Program-made: the position numbers and the translations under genes
The notes under the pieces: model-generated
The model's input: only the letters and a program-made list of their open reading frames with translations
What the model was told of the DNA's origin: nothing
The model's database searches: none
Source: Sphingomonas sp. SCN 67-18
GTDB taxonomy: Bacteria; Pseudomonadota; Alphaproteobacteria; Sphingomonadales; Sphingomonadaceae
Reading direction: 5' to 3'
Length of the DNA: 64,000 nt
Assembly (NCBI RefSeq): GCF_001724715.1
Contig: NZ_MEFG01000012.1
Coordinates: forward strand, 62,001 to 126,000
Shown: positions 46,056 through 55,103 of the stretch, piece after piece
Layout: each line of letters begins with the position of its first letter
How positions within the stretch are numbered: the first letter of the stretch is position 1

Positions 46056-47060
46056 ATGCGACCCCCATTTCTGCTTTTCCTGGGCGCCGCGCCCGACATC
46101 GGCTGGGCGAAGACCGCATCCGGCCTCGCGCAATGGCGGGGGGAGGATTGCGCCGGCCAGTATCGCCTGCCGGGCTGCGGGGTCGATCTGGGCCTGCCCG
46201 ACATGGATTTCGCCACGGCGCGCGCAGCCGGGGTGCATACGCTGGTGGTGGGCATCGCCAATGACGGCGGCTTCATCGTCGATGCATGGGTGCCGCATCT
46301 GGTGGCGGCGCTCCATGCCGGGCTTGATCTCGCCGCCGGGCTGCACGAGCGGCTGGCCGACCATCCGGAGATCGCGGCGGCGGCGCGGGCCAGCGGCCGC
46401 TCCCTGCTCGACCTGCGCCACCCGGACCGGTCCTTCCGCCCCGGCATCGGCCGGAAGCGGCCGGGCAAGCGGCTGCTCACCGTCGGCACGGACTGCGCCG
46501 TGGGCAAGAAATACACCGCGCTCAGCATCGAGCGGGAAATGAGCGGCCGGGGGATGGCCGCCACCTTCTGCCCCACCGGGCAGACCGGCATCATGATCAC
46601 CGGGCGCGGCGTCGCCATCGATTCGGTGGTGGCGGATTTCATCTCCGGCGCGGCGGAGTGGCTGTCCCCGGCCGCCGATCCTCAGCACTGGCACCTGATC
46701 GAGGGGCAGGGCGCGCTGTTGCACCCGGCCTATGCCGGGGTGACGCTGGGGCTGGTCCATGGCAGCCAGCCCGACGCCATCGTCGTCTGCCACGAGGCGG
46801 GCCGGCTGGAATTGCAGGGCTATGAGGGCGATTTCGCCTGCCCGTCGCTGCGCGCGGCGCTGGACGTGCATGTCGCGGCCGCCCGGCTCACCAACCCCGC
46901 CGCCCGGGGCGCGGGGGTCAGCATCAATACGTCCGCGCTGGACGAAGCGGCGGCGCGTGCCGCGCTGCGCCGCGCCGAGGACGAACTCGGCCTTCCCGCC
47001 TGCGATCCCGTGCGCTGGGGCGCCGGGAACATCGTCGACCATCTCGTCGAAAGCTTCTGA
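46056..47060 (+). CDS. dgcN: DUF1611 family N-acyltransferase, DgcN-like
   Basis: This 334-residue protein belongs to DUF1611; the characterised member DgcN N-acetylates D-glutamate so that DgcA can epimerise it. A P-loop-like motif VGTDCAVGKKYTALSIEREM lies near residue 150, followed by PTGQTGIMITGRGVAID and LIEGQGALLHPAY. The ATG at 46056 has GAGG five bases upstream and fits the family start; an in-frame ATG at 46041 adds five residues. The permease gene follows after one base. DgcA is encoded 14 kb away in the same island. Exact acyl donor and substrate here are inferred. Confidence 0.83.
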   Translation: MRPPFLLFLGAAPDIGWAKTASGLAQWRGEDCAGQYRLPGCGVDLGLPDMDFATARAAGVHTLVVGIANDGGFIVDAWVPHLVAALHAGLDLAAGLHERLADHPEIAAAARASGRSLLDLRHPDRSFRPGIGRKRPGKRLLTVGTDCAVGKKYTALSIEREMSGRGMAATFCPTGQTGIMITGRGVAIDSVVADFISGAAEWLSPAADPQHWHLIEGQGALLHPAYAGVTLGLVHGSQPDAIVVCHEAGRLELQGYEGDFACPSLRAALDVHVAAARLTNPAARGAGVSINTSALDEAAARAALRRAEDELGLPACDPVRWGAGNIVDHLVESF

Positions 47061-47061
47061 C

Positions 47062-48486
47062 ATGAACGATGCCACGGCCCAGGTGCAAGACGAACCAACC
47101 CTCCGTCCGCACCTGGGGTTATGGCACCTCATCGCGGCTGGGGTGGGCGCCACCATCGGTTCCGGCATCTTCGTCATCACCGGCACGGCCGCCGCCCAAT
47201 ATGCCGGCCCGGCCATCACCATATCCTTCGTGCTGGCGGCCATCGTCTGCCTGTGCACCGCCTATTGCTATGGCGAGCTGGCCGGGCTGCTGCCCAAATC
47301 GGGCGGGGCCTACAGCTATGCGCTGGCCAGTTCCGGCCCGTTGATCGGCTGGACGGTGGGCTGGTGCCTGGTGCTGGAATATCTCGTCGCCTGCTCGACG
47401 GTGGCGGTCGGCTGGTCCAGCTATTTCGTCGATCTCACCGCCAGCATCGGCCTGCCCATACCGGAATGGATCGCCGCCGCGCCGATCAATTTCGACAAGG
47501 CGGGCAATCCGGTGGCGACGGGCGCGGTGTTCAACCTGCCGGCCGCGCTCATCGTCGGGCTGGTGACGGCGCTGCTGATCGTCGGCATCAAGGAAACCAA
47601 CCGCGCCAACATCGCCATGGTCATCATCAAGGTGGGGATCATCCTGCTCGTCGTCGGCTTCGGCGCGGCCTATGTGCATGCGGAACATTTCACCCCCTAC
47701 ATCCCCGACAATGCGGGCAGCTATGGCGAGTTCGGCTGGAGCGGGGTGCTGCGCGGCTCGGCGGTGATCTTCTACGCCTTTCTGGGCTTCGACGGCGTAT
47801 CGACCAGCGCGCAGGAAAGCCGCAACCCGCAACGCGACATCGGCTGGGGCATCATCGGCGCGCTGGCCGTGTGCACGGTCCTCTATGTGGCGATGGCGCT
47901 GGTGATGACCGGCATGGCGGATTATCGCACGCTCAACGTCGCCAACCCGGTGTCGGTGGCGCTGGCGGCGGCGGGCGGCGATCTGGACTGGCTGCGCTCG
48001 CTGGTCAATATCGGCGTGGTCATCGGCCTCGCCTCGGCCATCCTGATGGGCCTCTACGGCCAGAGCCGCATCCTCTACGTGATGGCGCAGGACCGGATGG
48101 TGCCGCCCATCTTCGCCCGCATCGCGCCAAAATTCCGCACGCCCGCGCACGGCACGGTCATCGTCGGCGTCGCCTGCGCGCTGATCGCCGGGCTGTTCCC
48201 CATCGATATATTGGGCGAGCTGGTGTCGATCGGCTCGCTGCTCGCCTTCGCCTTCGTGTGCTGGAGCGTCATCGTGCTGCGCCGCCGGATCCCGGACGCG
48301 CCCCGCCCGTTCCGCGTGCCGCTGTCCCCGCTGGTGCCGATCATCGGCATCCTCAGCAACCTCTACCTGATGTTCAGCCTGCCGTTCGACACATGGATCC
48401 GGCTGGTGCTGTGGATGGCGGTGGGGATGGCCTTCTACATCTTCTATTCCCGGCCCCGGCGCCAGGCGGACGGCCTGTCCGCCTGA
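47062..48486 (+). CDS. APC family amino-acid permease
   Basis: This 474-residue inner-membrane transporter has about 12 hydrophobic helices and the APC signature LWHLIAAGVGATIGSGIFVITG at residues 19-40, which binds the amino-acid backbone. FYAFLGFDGVSTSAQESRNPQRDI is the conserved middle motif of cationic amino-acid transporter relatives. It probably takes up the amino acids released in the periplasm by the island hydrolases. It follows dgcN after one base and ends before a strong hairpin. Confidence 0.92.
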   Translation: MNDATAQVQDEPTLRPHLGLWHLIAAGVGATIGSGIFVITGTAAAQYAGPAITISFVLAAIVCLCTAYCYGELAGLLPKSGGAYSYALASSGPLIGWTVGWCLVLEYLVACSTVAVGWSSYFVDLTASIGLPIPEWIAAAPINFDKAGNPVATGAVFNLPAALIVGLVTALLIVGIKETNRANIAMVIIKVGIILLVVGFGAAYVHAEHFTPYIPDNAGSYGEFGWSGVLRGSAVIFYAFLGFDGVSTSAQESRNPQRDIGWGIIGALAVCTVLYVAMALVMTGMADYRTLNVANPVSVALAAAGGDLDWLRSLVNIGVVIGLASAILMGLYGQSRILYVMAQDRMVPPIFARIAPKFRTPAHGTVIVGVACALIAGLFPIDILGELVSIGSLLAFAFVCWSVIVLRRRIPDAPRPFRVPLSPLVPIIGILSNLYLMFSLPFDTWIRLVLWMAVGMAFYIFYSRPRRQADGLSA

Positions 48487-48496
48487 CGTCCCACTC

Positions 48497-48533
48497 CCCG
48501 GCGGACAGGCTTTTCATCGGCCTGTCCGCCGGG
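48497..48533. terminator. Bidirectional hairpin terminator
   Basis: A perfect 14-base stem (48497-48510 with 48520-48533) with a nine-base loop TTTTCATCG lies between the convergent permease and aminotransferase genes. It can serve both. Confidence 0.75.
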
Positions 48534-48545
48534 CGGGGAAAGGGT

Positions 48546-49748
48546 TCAGGCCGCCTGCCTGTCCCAGCGTTCGCCGGCAAGGTCCAGCGTCGCGGCGAAG
48601 CGGGCCACCGCTTCGTCCGCTTCCGCCTCGCTGAGATTCAGCGGCGGCAGCAGGCGGACGCAATTGTCGCCGCCGCCGGCGACCAGCAGCAGCTTCTCGC
48701 GCGCCATCGCCATGAACTCGCGGTTGTTGCCGGTCAGCTTGACGCCGATCAACATGCCCTTGCCGCGCACGTCGACGATCAGCCGGGGGTAACGGGCCGC
48801 CAGCCCTTCCAGCCCGGCGCGCAGCCGGGCCGCCACCTCCACCGTCCGGTCGAGGAAGCCGGGGGCGGCGATCAGGTCGAACGCCTCATTGGCCACCGCC
48901 ATGGCGAGCGGATTGCCGCCGAAGGTGGATCCGTGCGCGCTCACCCCCATGCCGCTGGCCGCTTCCTCGCTGGCGGCGCAGGCGCCGACGGGAAAGCCGC
49001 CGCCCAGCGCCTTGGCGATCGCCATGATGTCCGGCGTCGCATCGTCGAACCACTGGTGGGCGAACAGCTTGCCGGTGCGGCCCATGCCGGACTGCACCTC
49101 GTCATAGATCAGCAGCACGCCGGCATCGGTGCAGGCGCGGCGGACGGTGGCCAGCCATTCGCCGGTCAGCGCCCGCGCGCCGCCCTCACCCTGCACCGGC
49201 TCGACGATGACGGCGGCGGTGGTCGGCGCGGCGATGGCGGCGAGCAGCGCCGGCATGTCGTCGATGGAAAGCTGGATATAGCCCGGCAGATGCGGGCCGA
49301 AGCCGTCCAGATAGGTGGTGTTGCCCGATGCGTTGACCGCGGCATAGCTGCGGCCGTGGAAGGAGCCGGCGAAACCGATGATGTCGATTCGCTCCGCCCG
49401 GCCCTTCGCCGCCTGATATTTGCGCGCCATCTTCAGCGCGCATTCGATGGCTTCCGTGCCGCTGTTGGCGAAAAAAACGGTGTCCGCAAAGCTGGCGTCG
49501 ATCAGCTTCGCCGCCAGGCTGTCCTGCCCGGGAATGCGGAAGATGTTCGAAATATGCCACAGCTTGCCCGCCTGGCGCGACAGCGCATCGACCAGCCGGG
49601 GGTGGGCGTGGCCCAGCGCGTTGGTGGCGATGCCGGCGACGCAATCGAGAAAGCGGCGGCCGTCGTCCGCGACGATCCACGCGCCCTCGCCATGGGTGAA
49701 GACGGGTTCCGCGCGATTATAGACGGGGAGAAGGGGTGTGATGGTCAT
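48546..49748 (-). CDS. Class III aminotransferase, acetylornithine/succinylornithine type (AstC/ArgD-like)
   Basis: This PLP enzyme (400 residues) has the class III features: FANSGTEAIECALKMARKY, FHGRSYAA, LLIYDEVQSGMGRTG and the PLP lysine in MAIAKALGGGFPVGA. It resembles ArgD/AstC, the omega-aminotransferases for N-acylated ornithine, and would supply AST step 3 beside astA, astB and astD. It is, however, seven bases downstream of a D-2-hydroxyglutarate dehydrogenase-like gene in an operon with a DUF1338 protein. A role in making 2-oxoadipate from 2-aminoadipate or a related substrate is an alternative. Confidence 0.85.
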   Translation of the reverse strand: MTITPLLPVYNRAEPVFTHGEGAWIVADDGRRFLDCVAGIATNALGHAHPRLVDALSRQAGKLWHISNIFRIPGQDSLAAKLIDASFADTVFFANSGTEAIECALKMARKYQAAKGRAERIDIIGFAGSFHGRSYAAVNASGNTTYLDGFGPHLPGYIQLSIDDMPALLAAIAAPTTAAVIVEPVQGEGGARALTGEWLATVRRACTDAGVLLIYDEVQSGMGRTGKLFAHQWFDDATPDIMAIAKALGGGFPVGACAASEEAASGMGVSAHGSTFGGNPLAMAVANEAFDLIAAPGFLDRTVEVAARLRAGLEGLAARYPRLIVDVRGKGMLIGVKLTGNNREFMAMAREKLLLVAGGGDNCVRLLPPLNLSEAEADEAVARFAATLDLAGERWDRQAA

Positions 49749-49755
49749 GGCCGGG

Positions 49756-51177
49756 TCATCCTTGGTTCCGGGTTTGCGATAGGGGAATGGCCGCTGCCGC
49801 CGGGGCGGGCAGGAACTGGCTGGTGACGCGCGCCGAAAGCTGCTGCACCGCCGCCGGGGTCAGCCGCTCATAATGGCGGATGTTGCGGGGGCCGACGCCA
49901 TGTTCCGCGCTGAAGCTGCCGCCCAGCCGGTTGACGACCATATCGAAGACGAAGGTGCGCACCGCGTCCGCCAGCCCGGCGGGCATCGGCCCGGCGGCGG
50001 TCGGCCACACCATGTTGAAATGCAGTCCGCCGTCCCCGATATGGCCGAAATCGTGGATTTGCAGCCCGGGCCAGCGCCGGGCCACCTGATCGATCAGCAG
50101 CGCGCGATCCTCCATGATCGCGCCGCGCCGCACCGCGATGTCGCAGGCGATCACCTGGCCGCGCGCGCGGATGCCCTCCGGTATGGCGTGGCGGATCGCC
50201 CAGTGGCGGCCGCCGCCGTCCACCACCGCGTCCAGCACCTGCGCGTCGGGGCCGGTCATGCGCGGCTCGCACCACAGCGCCAGCGCCTCCTCCAGCATGT
50301 CGGAATCGCACAGCGCGTTGCCGGACAGTTCGACCATCACGGCATAGGCGTCGGGCAGGCCGGGGAAGGGCGGGCGAAGCCCCGGCACATGATCGAACGC
50401 CGCCTGCATCGCGCGGGGGGACATGCCCTCGAACGCGGTCAGCAGTGTGCCGAACCGCCGTTCGGCATCGGCGAGCAGGGCCGGGGTGGCGCGCGGATCG
50501 GCCAGCGCCAGCATGGCCGTCACCTGATGCTGGGGCGCGACATCCAGCGCCACCGTGGCCCCGGTGACGATGCCGGTGGCGCCGCCCGCGCCGATGAACA
50601 GCTGTTTCAGGTCAAGCGCGCTATTGTCCTTCCACAGGCCGCGGCCGAGCTGCACCACCGTGCCGTCTCCGCACACCGCCTCCACCGCCAGAACGTGCCG
50701 GCGCATGTCGCCATGGCGCAGCAGCCGCGCGCCGCCCGTGTTGGTGGCGATCATCCCGCCGATCGCCGGGTCGGCGCCCAGGTCGATGGGCAGGAAAAGG
50801 CCGTGCGCCATCGCGGCGGCGTTCAGCGTGGACAGGCGCACGCCCGCGCCCACCTCCGCCGTGCGGTTCAGCCGGTCGATCTTCGGCGCGGCGTTCAGCC
50901 GGTCGGTGAGCAGCACGATCTGGCGGCCGCTCTCGTCGGCGCAGCCGCCACCCGACAGGCCGGTGCCCGCGCCGCGCGGCACCACCGCCGCGCCGTGCGC
51001 CCGGCACAGCGTCACCAGCCGCGCCACCTGGCCGGTGTCGCCGGGGCGGACGGCGCAGAGCGGCCTGCCGGTCGCGCCGCGCCCATCCTGCGCCAGCGCC
51101 GCCAGTTCGGCGGGGTCGACGATCACATGCCGCTCGCCCAGCAGGGCGACCAGCGCAGCGATGAGGTCGCCCGCCAT
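49756..51177 (-). CDS. FAD-linked D-2-hydroxyacid dehydrogenase (D-2-hydroxyglutarate dehydrogenase-like)
   Basis: This 473-residue flavoenzyme of the GlcD/D-lactate dehydrogenase family has the FAD-binding PCMH domain (VVPRGAGTGLSGGG near residue 66; NTGGARLLRHGDMRRHV) and the C-terminal metal-binding part with FGHIGDGGLHFNM and EHGVGPRNIRHY. The DUF1338 gene lies directly upstream with a one-base overlap (TGATG). DUF1338 enzymes make D-2-hydroxyglutarate, so this is most likely the dehydrogenase turning it into 2-oxoglutarate. The start at 51177 is fixed by that overlap. Confidence 0.88.
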   Translation of the reverse strand: MAGDLIAALVALLGERHVIVDPAELAALAQDGRGATGRPLCAVRPGDTGQVARLVTLCRAHGAAVVPRGAGTGLSGGGCADESGRQIVLLTDRLNAAPKIDRLNRTAEVGAGVRLSTLNAAAMAHGLFLPIDLGADPAIGGMIATNTGGARLLRHGDMRRHVLAVEAVCGDGTVVQLGRGLWKDNSALDLKQLFIGAGGATGIVTGATVALDVAPQHQVTAMLALADPRATPALLADAERRFGTLLTAFEGMSPRAMQAAFDHVPGLRPPFPGLPDAYAVMVELSGNALCDSDMLEEALALWCEPRMTGPDAQVLDAVVDGGGRHWAIRHAIPEGIRARGQVIACDIAVRRGAIMEDRALLIDQVARRWPGLQIHDFGHIGDGGLHFNMVWPTAAGPMPAGLADAVRTFVFDMVVNRLGGSFSAEHGVGPRNIRHYERLTPAAVQQLSARVTSQFLPAPAAAAIPLSQTRNQG

Positions 51178-52211
51178 CAGGCCGCCGCGCGGGTGACGGC
51201 AAAGATGCCGGTGGCGTTGCCGCTGTCGAAGGCCAGGTCGATCCGCCCGGTCGCCGGGTCGATGTCGCGGGTGATGAATTCGTAGAAGGAGCCGGGCACC
51301 TCGCGGTCCACCACGGCGCCGTCGTGGTCGCGGAAGCCGCGCAGCACCGGGTCGGCGCGAAAGGCCGTCTGGTGCACGCGGCCGCTGGCCGAATGCTCGA
51401 CCGCCGCCTTGACCGGATAATCGAGCTGCCGCAGCCGGCGCGCCACCGCGTCGACATCGCTCACCCGTTCGGTCGCATGGTTGAAGGCATTGCCTTCCGT
51501 CGCGATCCACGCCGCCTCGGCGGAGCGGGATTTCAGCAGCGCATAGTCGGCAAGCGCGGGCAGGTCGTGGCTGCGCGAAAAGGCCGCCGCGATCACCGGC
51601 AGCAGGCCCTGCGCCTGCGCGAGGCTCAGCCAGCCCCGGCGCTCCAGCAAGGCCAGCACGGCCTGCGTCGCGGGGTCGATGGGGTCGCGGCTCGTCCCGA
51701 ACAGCCGGGCCGCGCTTTCGCCGAATTCAGCGTCGAACTGCGCGACATGCAGTTCGCTGACGAAGAATTGCGGCACCTCCGCCGGCAGGGATTGGTGGCG
51801 AAAGGCATGGCCGGTCATGTGCAGGCGCGGCAGCGGATATGATTCCGCCACCCGGTAGCCCAGCGGCCGCAGGATGCGCGCAAAGGCGTCCGCGCCGCCC
51901 GGCAGCGCGCCGGTGCCCCCGGCCGGAAAGCGGATCGTGCGGACCGCGCCATGGTCCAGCGTCCGGCCGCGCCCGGCCGCCCGCTCCGCCATCACCCAGC
52001 GCCGCGCGGTCGGCACCCGGTCCAGCAGCTCGGCAAAGAGGACGATGTTCAGCGCCATAGCAATCATCCCCCCCTCCACCCGCTCCGGCGCGGCGTCGGT
52101 GAACAGGCTGTCGGCCAGCGCCAGCCCGGTCATCGCCCCGGCCGTCCGGTCCTTGCCCAGCACCGTGCCAACCAATGCCGCCAAAAGCGCCCTGCCGTCC
52201 TGAATCGTCAT
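51177..52211 (-). CDS. hglS: DUF1338 protein, 2-oxoadipate dioxygenase/decarboxylase (HglS-like)
   Basis: HglS, a DUF1338 Fe(II) enzyme from Pseudomonas putida, converts 2-oxoadipate to D-2-hydroxyglutarate in lysine catabolism. This 344-residue protein has the family pattern MTGHAFRHQSLPAEVPQFFVSELH near residue 130 with metal-ligand His candidates, and EGNAFNHATERVSDVDAVA near 240. It is followed by the matching D-2-hydroxyglutarate dehydrogenase. AAAGGGG precedes the ATG. Function is inferred from family and neighbour. Confidence 0.85.
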   Translation of the reverse strand: MTIQDGRALLAALVGTVLGKDRTAGAMTGLALADSLFTDAAPERVEGGMIAMALNIVLFAELLDRVPTARRWVMAERAAGRGRTLDHGAVRTIRFPAGGTGALPGGADAFARILRPLGYRVAESYPLPRLHMTGHAFRHQSLPAEVPQFFVSELHVAQFDAEFGESAARLFGTSRDPIDPATQAVLALLERRGWLSLAQAQGLLPVIAAAFSRSHDLPALADYALLKSRSAEAAWIATEGNAFNHATERVSDVDAVARRLRQLDYPVKAAVEHSASGRVHQTAFRADPVLRGFRDHDGAVVDREVPGSFYEFITRDIDPATGRIDLAFDSGNATGIFAVTRAAA

Positions 52212-52281
52212 GAATGCCCCTTTCCTTCAGGCCCGCCCCGATGCGCCTCGCGCGGGCGGAAAGCCATCAATGGTTCGGCAG

Positions 52282-53616
52282 CTATTCTTTCCGTTTTGGA
52301 ATATGCGAGGGGGCGGGCGGGAGCAGCCTTTCCAGCGCATCGGGCAGGGTGGCGCGCCACTGGATGATGTCGTGCCCGCCGCTATATTCGGAATAGTGAA
52401 CGTCATAACCGTGCGCGCGCAGCACATGGTGCATCATGCGGTTGGGGATCAGCATCAGCGCGCCTTCCCAGCGCCCGACATTCATGTCGATGCGGATATC
52501 GGCCCGGGGTGCGGTGGCATAGCGTTCGATCAGCCAGCCCATATCGGCATCCGGCCCGGCGTCGATCGGCAGGTCCGCCTGCGCTTCGTCCCGGTCCGGT
52601 CCGCAGCAGGCCGGATACCACCAGAGCGACGCCGACTGGGCGATGACATTGCCGAATATGCCGGGATGTTCGAGCGCGCTGTGCAGCGCCGCCAGCCCGC
52701 CATAGCTGGACCCGGCGACCACATTGTCGGCCGTATCGGCGGACAGCGGATAGCGGGCGCGGACGAAGGGGATCAGCTCGTCGGCGATGAAGGCCTGGAA
52801 GGGCGCATTTGGCGGCAGATCGCGTCCGCGCCGCGCATCGTCCATGGGGCTGACCAGCAGTGCGACGGTCGGCCGGATGCGCCCGGCGGCGACCAGCGCG
52901 TCGAGCATGGAGGGCAGCCGCCCGGCGATGCGATAGCTTTCCCTGTCGAAGATCAGCAGCAGCCCCGGCGCGGCCGCGCGCTCGACGCCGCGCGGCACGT
53001 ATACGGAAACGGCGCGCGCCTCGCCCAGCGCCTTGCTGTCGATCCGGTAATCGGTCCAGCGCCCTTGCGGCGGCGCGGCGAACAGCGCCTGCCGGTCGGC
53101 GGCGGCGGGGCCGGACAGCCAGGAAAGGCGGCGGATGCGGCCGTCTTCGCCCTGCTCCTCATAGCTTTGCCGCGCCATCGGATCGGCCAGATAGTCGCGC
53201 CCGCCATCCTCACCCTCGTCATGCCAGACCGCGTCGGGGCGGGGCGCGGCGCGCGCGGGCGTGACGAAATAATAGGAGAAGGCTGCATCCGCCGGCAATT
53301 CGCGGACCAGATAGTGGATGTCCGTCCCGGCCAGCCTTTCCAGCGGCGCGACGTCCCGCCGCTCATCCAGCAGAAAGCCCGCGCTGAGCGCGACGGCACC
53401 GTCCCCCGCCTGCCGCCACAGGAAGGTGACGCGCATCCGGTCCGGCTTGCCCGGCACCGGCTCGACCAGCGGCAGGCGGTCCGCCTGCGCACGCCAGAAG
53501 GCATCCGCCGCGGCCGGCATATCGATCCCCGCCAGCACGGCGGGCGGAGCCGCGCGCCCCGGCATGGTCGTCAGGGCCAGCGCCAGCGCAGCCAGCAACC
53601 CGGCCCGGCGGATCAT
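52282..53616 (-). CDS. Exported Fes-like esterase (enterochelin esterase family)
   Basis: The 444-residue product has a signal peptide (MIRRAGLLAALALALTTMPGRA), an N-terminal domain like that of enterochelin esterase (VTFLWRQAGDG, YYFVTPARAAPRPD) and an alpha/beta-hydrolase domain with nucleophile GSSYGG and a final His in YSGGHDIIQW. Fes-type enzymes cleave siderophore esters, but this one is exported and sits in a peptide-catabolic island. It may cut ester or amide bonds of depsipeptides. It overlaps the upstream serine hydrolase by four bases. Confidence 0.85.
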   Translation of the reverse strand: MIRRAGLLAALALALTTMPGRAAPPAVLAGIDMPAAADAFWRAQADRLPLVEPVPGKPDRMRVTFLWRQAGDGAVALSAGFLLDERRDVAPLERLAGTDIHYLVRELPADAAFSYYFVTPARAAPRPDAVWHDEGEDGGRDYLADPMARQSYEEQGEDGRIRRLSWLSGPAAADRQALFAAPPQGRWTDYRIDSKALGEARAVSVYVPRGVERAAAPGLLLIFDRESYRIAGRLPSMLDALVAAGRIRPTVALLVSPMDDARRGRDLPPNAPFQAFIADELIPFVRARYPLSADTADNVVAGSSYGGLAALHSALEHPGIFGNVIAQSASLWWYPACCGPDRDEAQADLPIDAGPDADMGWLIERYATAPRADIRIDMNVGRWEGALMLIPNRMMHHVLRAHGYDVHYSEYSGGHDIIQWRATLPDALERLLPPAPSHIPKRKE

Positions 53617-55007
53617 GCGCCGCTCAGCCGGATGCGGCCGCGCCGGTCGATCGCGACGATCCAGTCCATATAGCCGCCGCGCGCGATGCCGTAGAGGCGC
53701 TCCGCCCCTTCGATGGCGACGAGCTGGACCTGCTCGTCGTCGGCCAGCGGCCCGCGCTCGACGGCATGGGCGCGCTGCTGGGCGGTGGAGCCGTCGCTGG
53801 CATAGCCGCCGGCGAGATGACGGGCCAGCCGGGCGCGGTCCGCGCGGGTGCGGGCCGGATCGCTGTCGGCGATCGGCTCATAGGGGGCCAGCGCCGGATC
53901 GATCAGCCCGGCGATGCGCGGCGCCCAGCCGGCCGGATAGCCGCGCTCCAAATTGGTGCAGGCCATGATCGCCAGCCCGTCGTCGGGCCAGCGGCCGATC
54001 CACGCGCCGAAGCCGTTCCACACGCCGCTATGCGCCACCAGCCGGTGCCCGCGCACCATGCGGGTGGCCAGCCCCGCGCCGTAATTTTCGAGCGGGTAAT
54101 TGCCGTCGGGAAAGGGTGTCGCCGTCTCGATGGCGCGTTGCGCCTCGGCGGAGATCAGCCGGTTCGCGGCGACCGCGCCTTCCCATGCGATCAGATCGTC
54201 GGCGTTGAACAGCAGGCTGCCGTCGCCGAACTGGTTGATGCTGCGCGAGACGGGGTCCGGCCGCCGGGGCTGGCCGGCCTCGTCGCTCGCATAGCCCTGC
54301 GCCCGTCCCGGCAGGATGGCGTAGATGTCGTCCACCCGCGCGCTCGCCATGCCGGCCGGGGCGAAGACATGGCGCTTCATATAATCGGCGAAGCTCATCC
54401 CGCTCGCCTGCGCGACGATGAAGCCGAGCAGCACATAGCCGGTGTTGGAATAACGGAATTTCGTGCCGGGCGCATATTCCAGCGGCCAGGCGCCGACCGC
54501 GTCGATGAAGGCGTCCGGCGTCCATTCCAGCGCGATGCGGAAATCGGGAACGTCGTCATAATCCTTCAGGCCGGCGCGGTGGCGCATCATCTGGTCTATG
54601 GTGATGCCCGCCCAGCCGGCCGGCGCGCGCGGCAGGTGGCGCGCCACCGGATCGTCCAGCCGCAGTCGCCCGGCCGCCGCCAGCTGCATGATCGCGGTGG
54701 CGGTGAACATCTTGCCGGTGGAGCCGGAGCCGTAGAGATGCTCGGGCCGCGCCGGGGCGGCCAGCTCAAGATGCGAAAGCCCATAGGCCTTGCGGACCAG
54801 CACCCGCCCCTTCAGCATCACCACCAGCAATGCGCCGGGGATGTTCCGCTCCGCCATCGCGCGCGTCACAATGGCGTCCACCGCGGTTTCCGACAGCGCG
54901 CCGGCAGGCCCGTCCGCCAGCGTGGCGGCGATCGACGGCCCCGCGATCAGCGCGGCGCCGGCCGCCCCTGCGGATGCCAGCATGGCCCGGCGTGATATGT
55001 CTTTCAC
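53613..55007 (-). CDS. Exported serine hydrolase, beta-lactamase family
   Basis: This 464-residue protein has a Tat-like signal (KDISRRAMLASAGAAGAALIAG) and the class C beta-lactamase fold with Ser96 in STGK (residues 96-99), YSN in FRYSNTGY and HSG in VAHSGVWNG. A C-terminal domain of about 100 residues follows. The GTG at 55007 has GGAGG eight bases upstream. It starts a leftward unit that could extend through the esterase to the DUF1338/aminotransferase genes. Operator site 5 is 48 bases upstream. Confidence 0.86.
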   Translation of the reverse strand: MKDISRRAMLASAGAAGAALIAGPSIAATLADGPAGALSETAVDAIVTRAMAERNIPGALLVVMLKGRVLVRKAYGLSHLELAAPARPEHLYGSGSTGKMFTATAIMQLAAAGRLRLDDPVARHLPRAPAGWAGITIDQMMRHRAGLKDYDDVPDFRIALEWTPDAFIDAVGAWPLEYAPGTKFRYSNTGYVLLGFIVAQASGMSFADYMKRHVFAPAGMASARVDDIYAILPGRAQGYASDEAGQPRRPDPVSRSINQFGDGSLLFNADDLIAWEGAVAANRLISAEAQRAIETATPFPDGNYPLENYGAGLATRMVRGHRLVAHSGVWNGFGAWIGRWPDDGLAIMACTNLERGYPAGWAPRIAGLIDPALAPYEPIADSDPARTRADRARLARHLAGGYASDGSTAQQRAHAVERGPLADDEQVQLVAIEGAERLYGIARGGYMDWIVAIDRRGRIRLSGA

Positions 55008-55055
55008 CCGTTTGCCTCCTCCCCTAAGCAAGGCATGACGCTTGCTTTACAGGCT

Positions 55056-55071
55056 TGTTACATTAATAACA
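55056..55071 (+). promoter_or_regulatory. Island operator site 5 (serine hydrolase / rpiR gap)
   Basis: TGTTACATTAATAACA is a near-perfect palindrome fitting TGTYA-N6-TNACA. It lies between the divergent serine hydrolase and rpiR-type regulator genes and so can control both, including the regulator itself. Confidence 0.72.
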
Positions 55072-55103
55072 TCCATGGCACAATGTGCTGAATCGAGGAT
55101 CGG

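Noticed and set aside
44505-47258. A 917-codon open frame on the minus strand opposite the deacylase and dgcN
   Set aside because: Arg/Gly/Ala-rich composition without domains; it is the antisense shadow of well-supported genes in GC-rich DNA. The same holds for the long minus frame over lepA (33275-34897).
52212-52281. A promoter or island palindrome before the DUF1338 gene
   Set aside because: No TGTYA-N6-TNACA match was seen in this 70-base gap, so the unit may be read from the serine hydrolase promoter.
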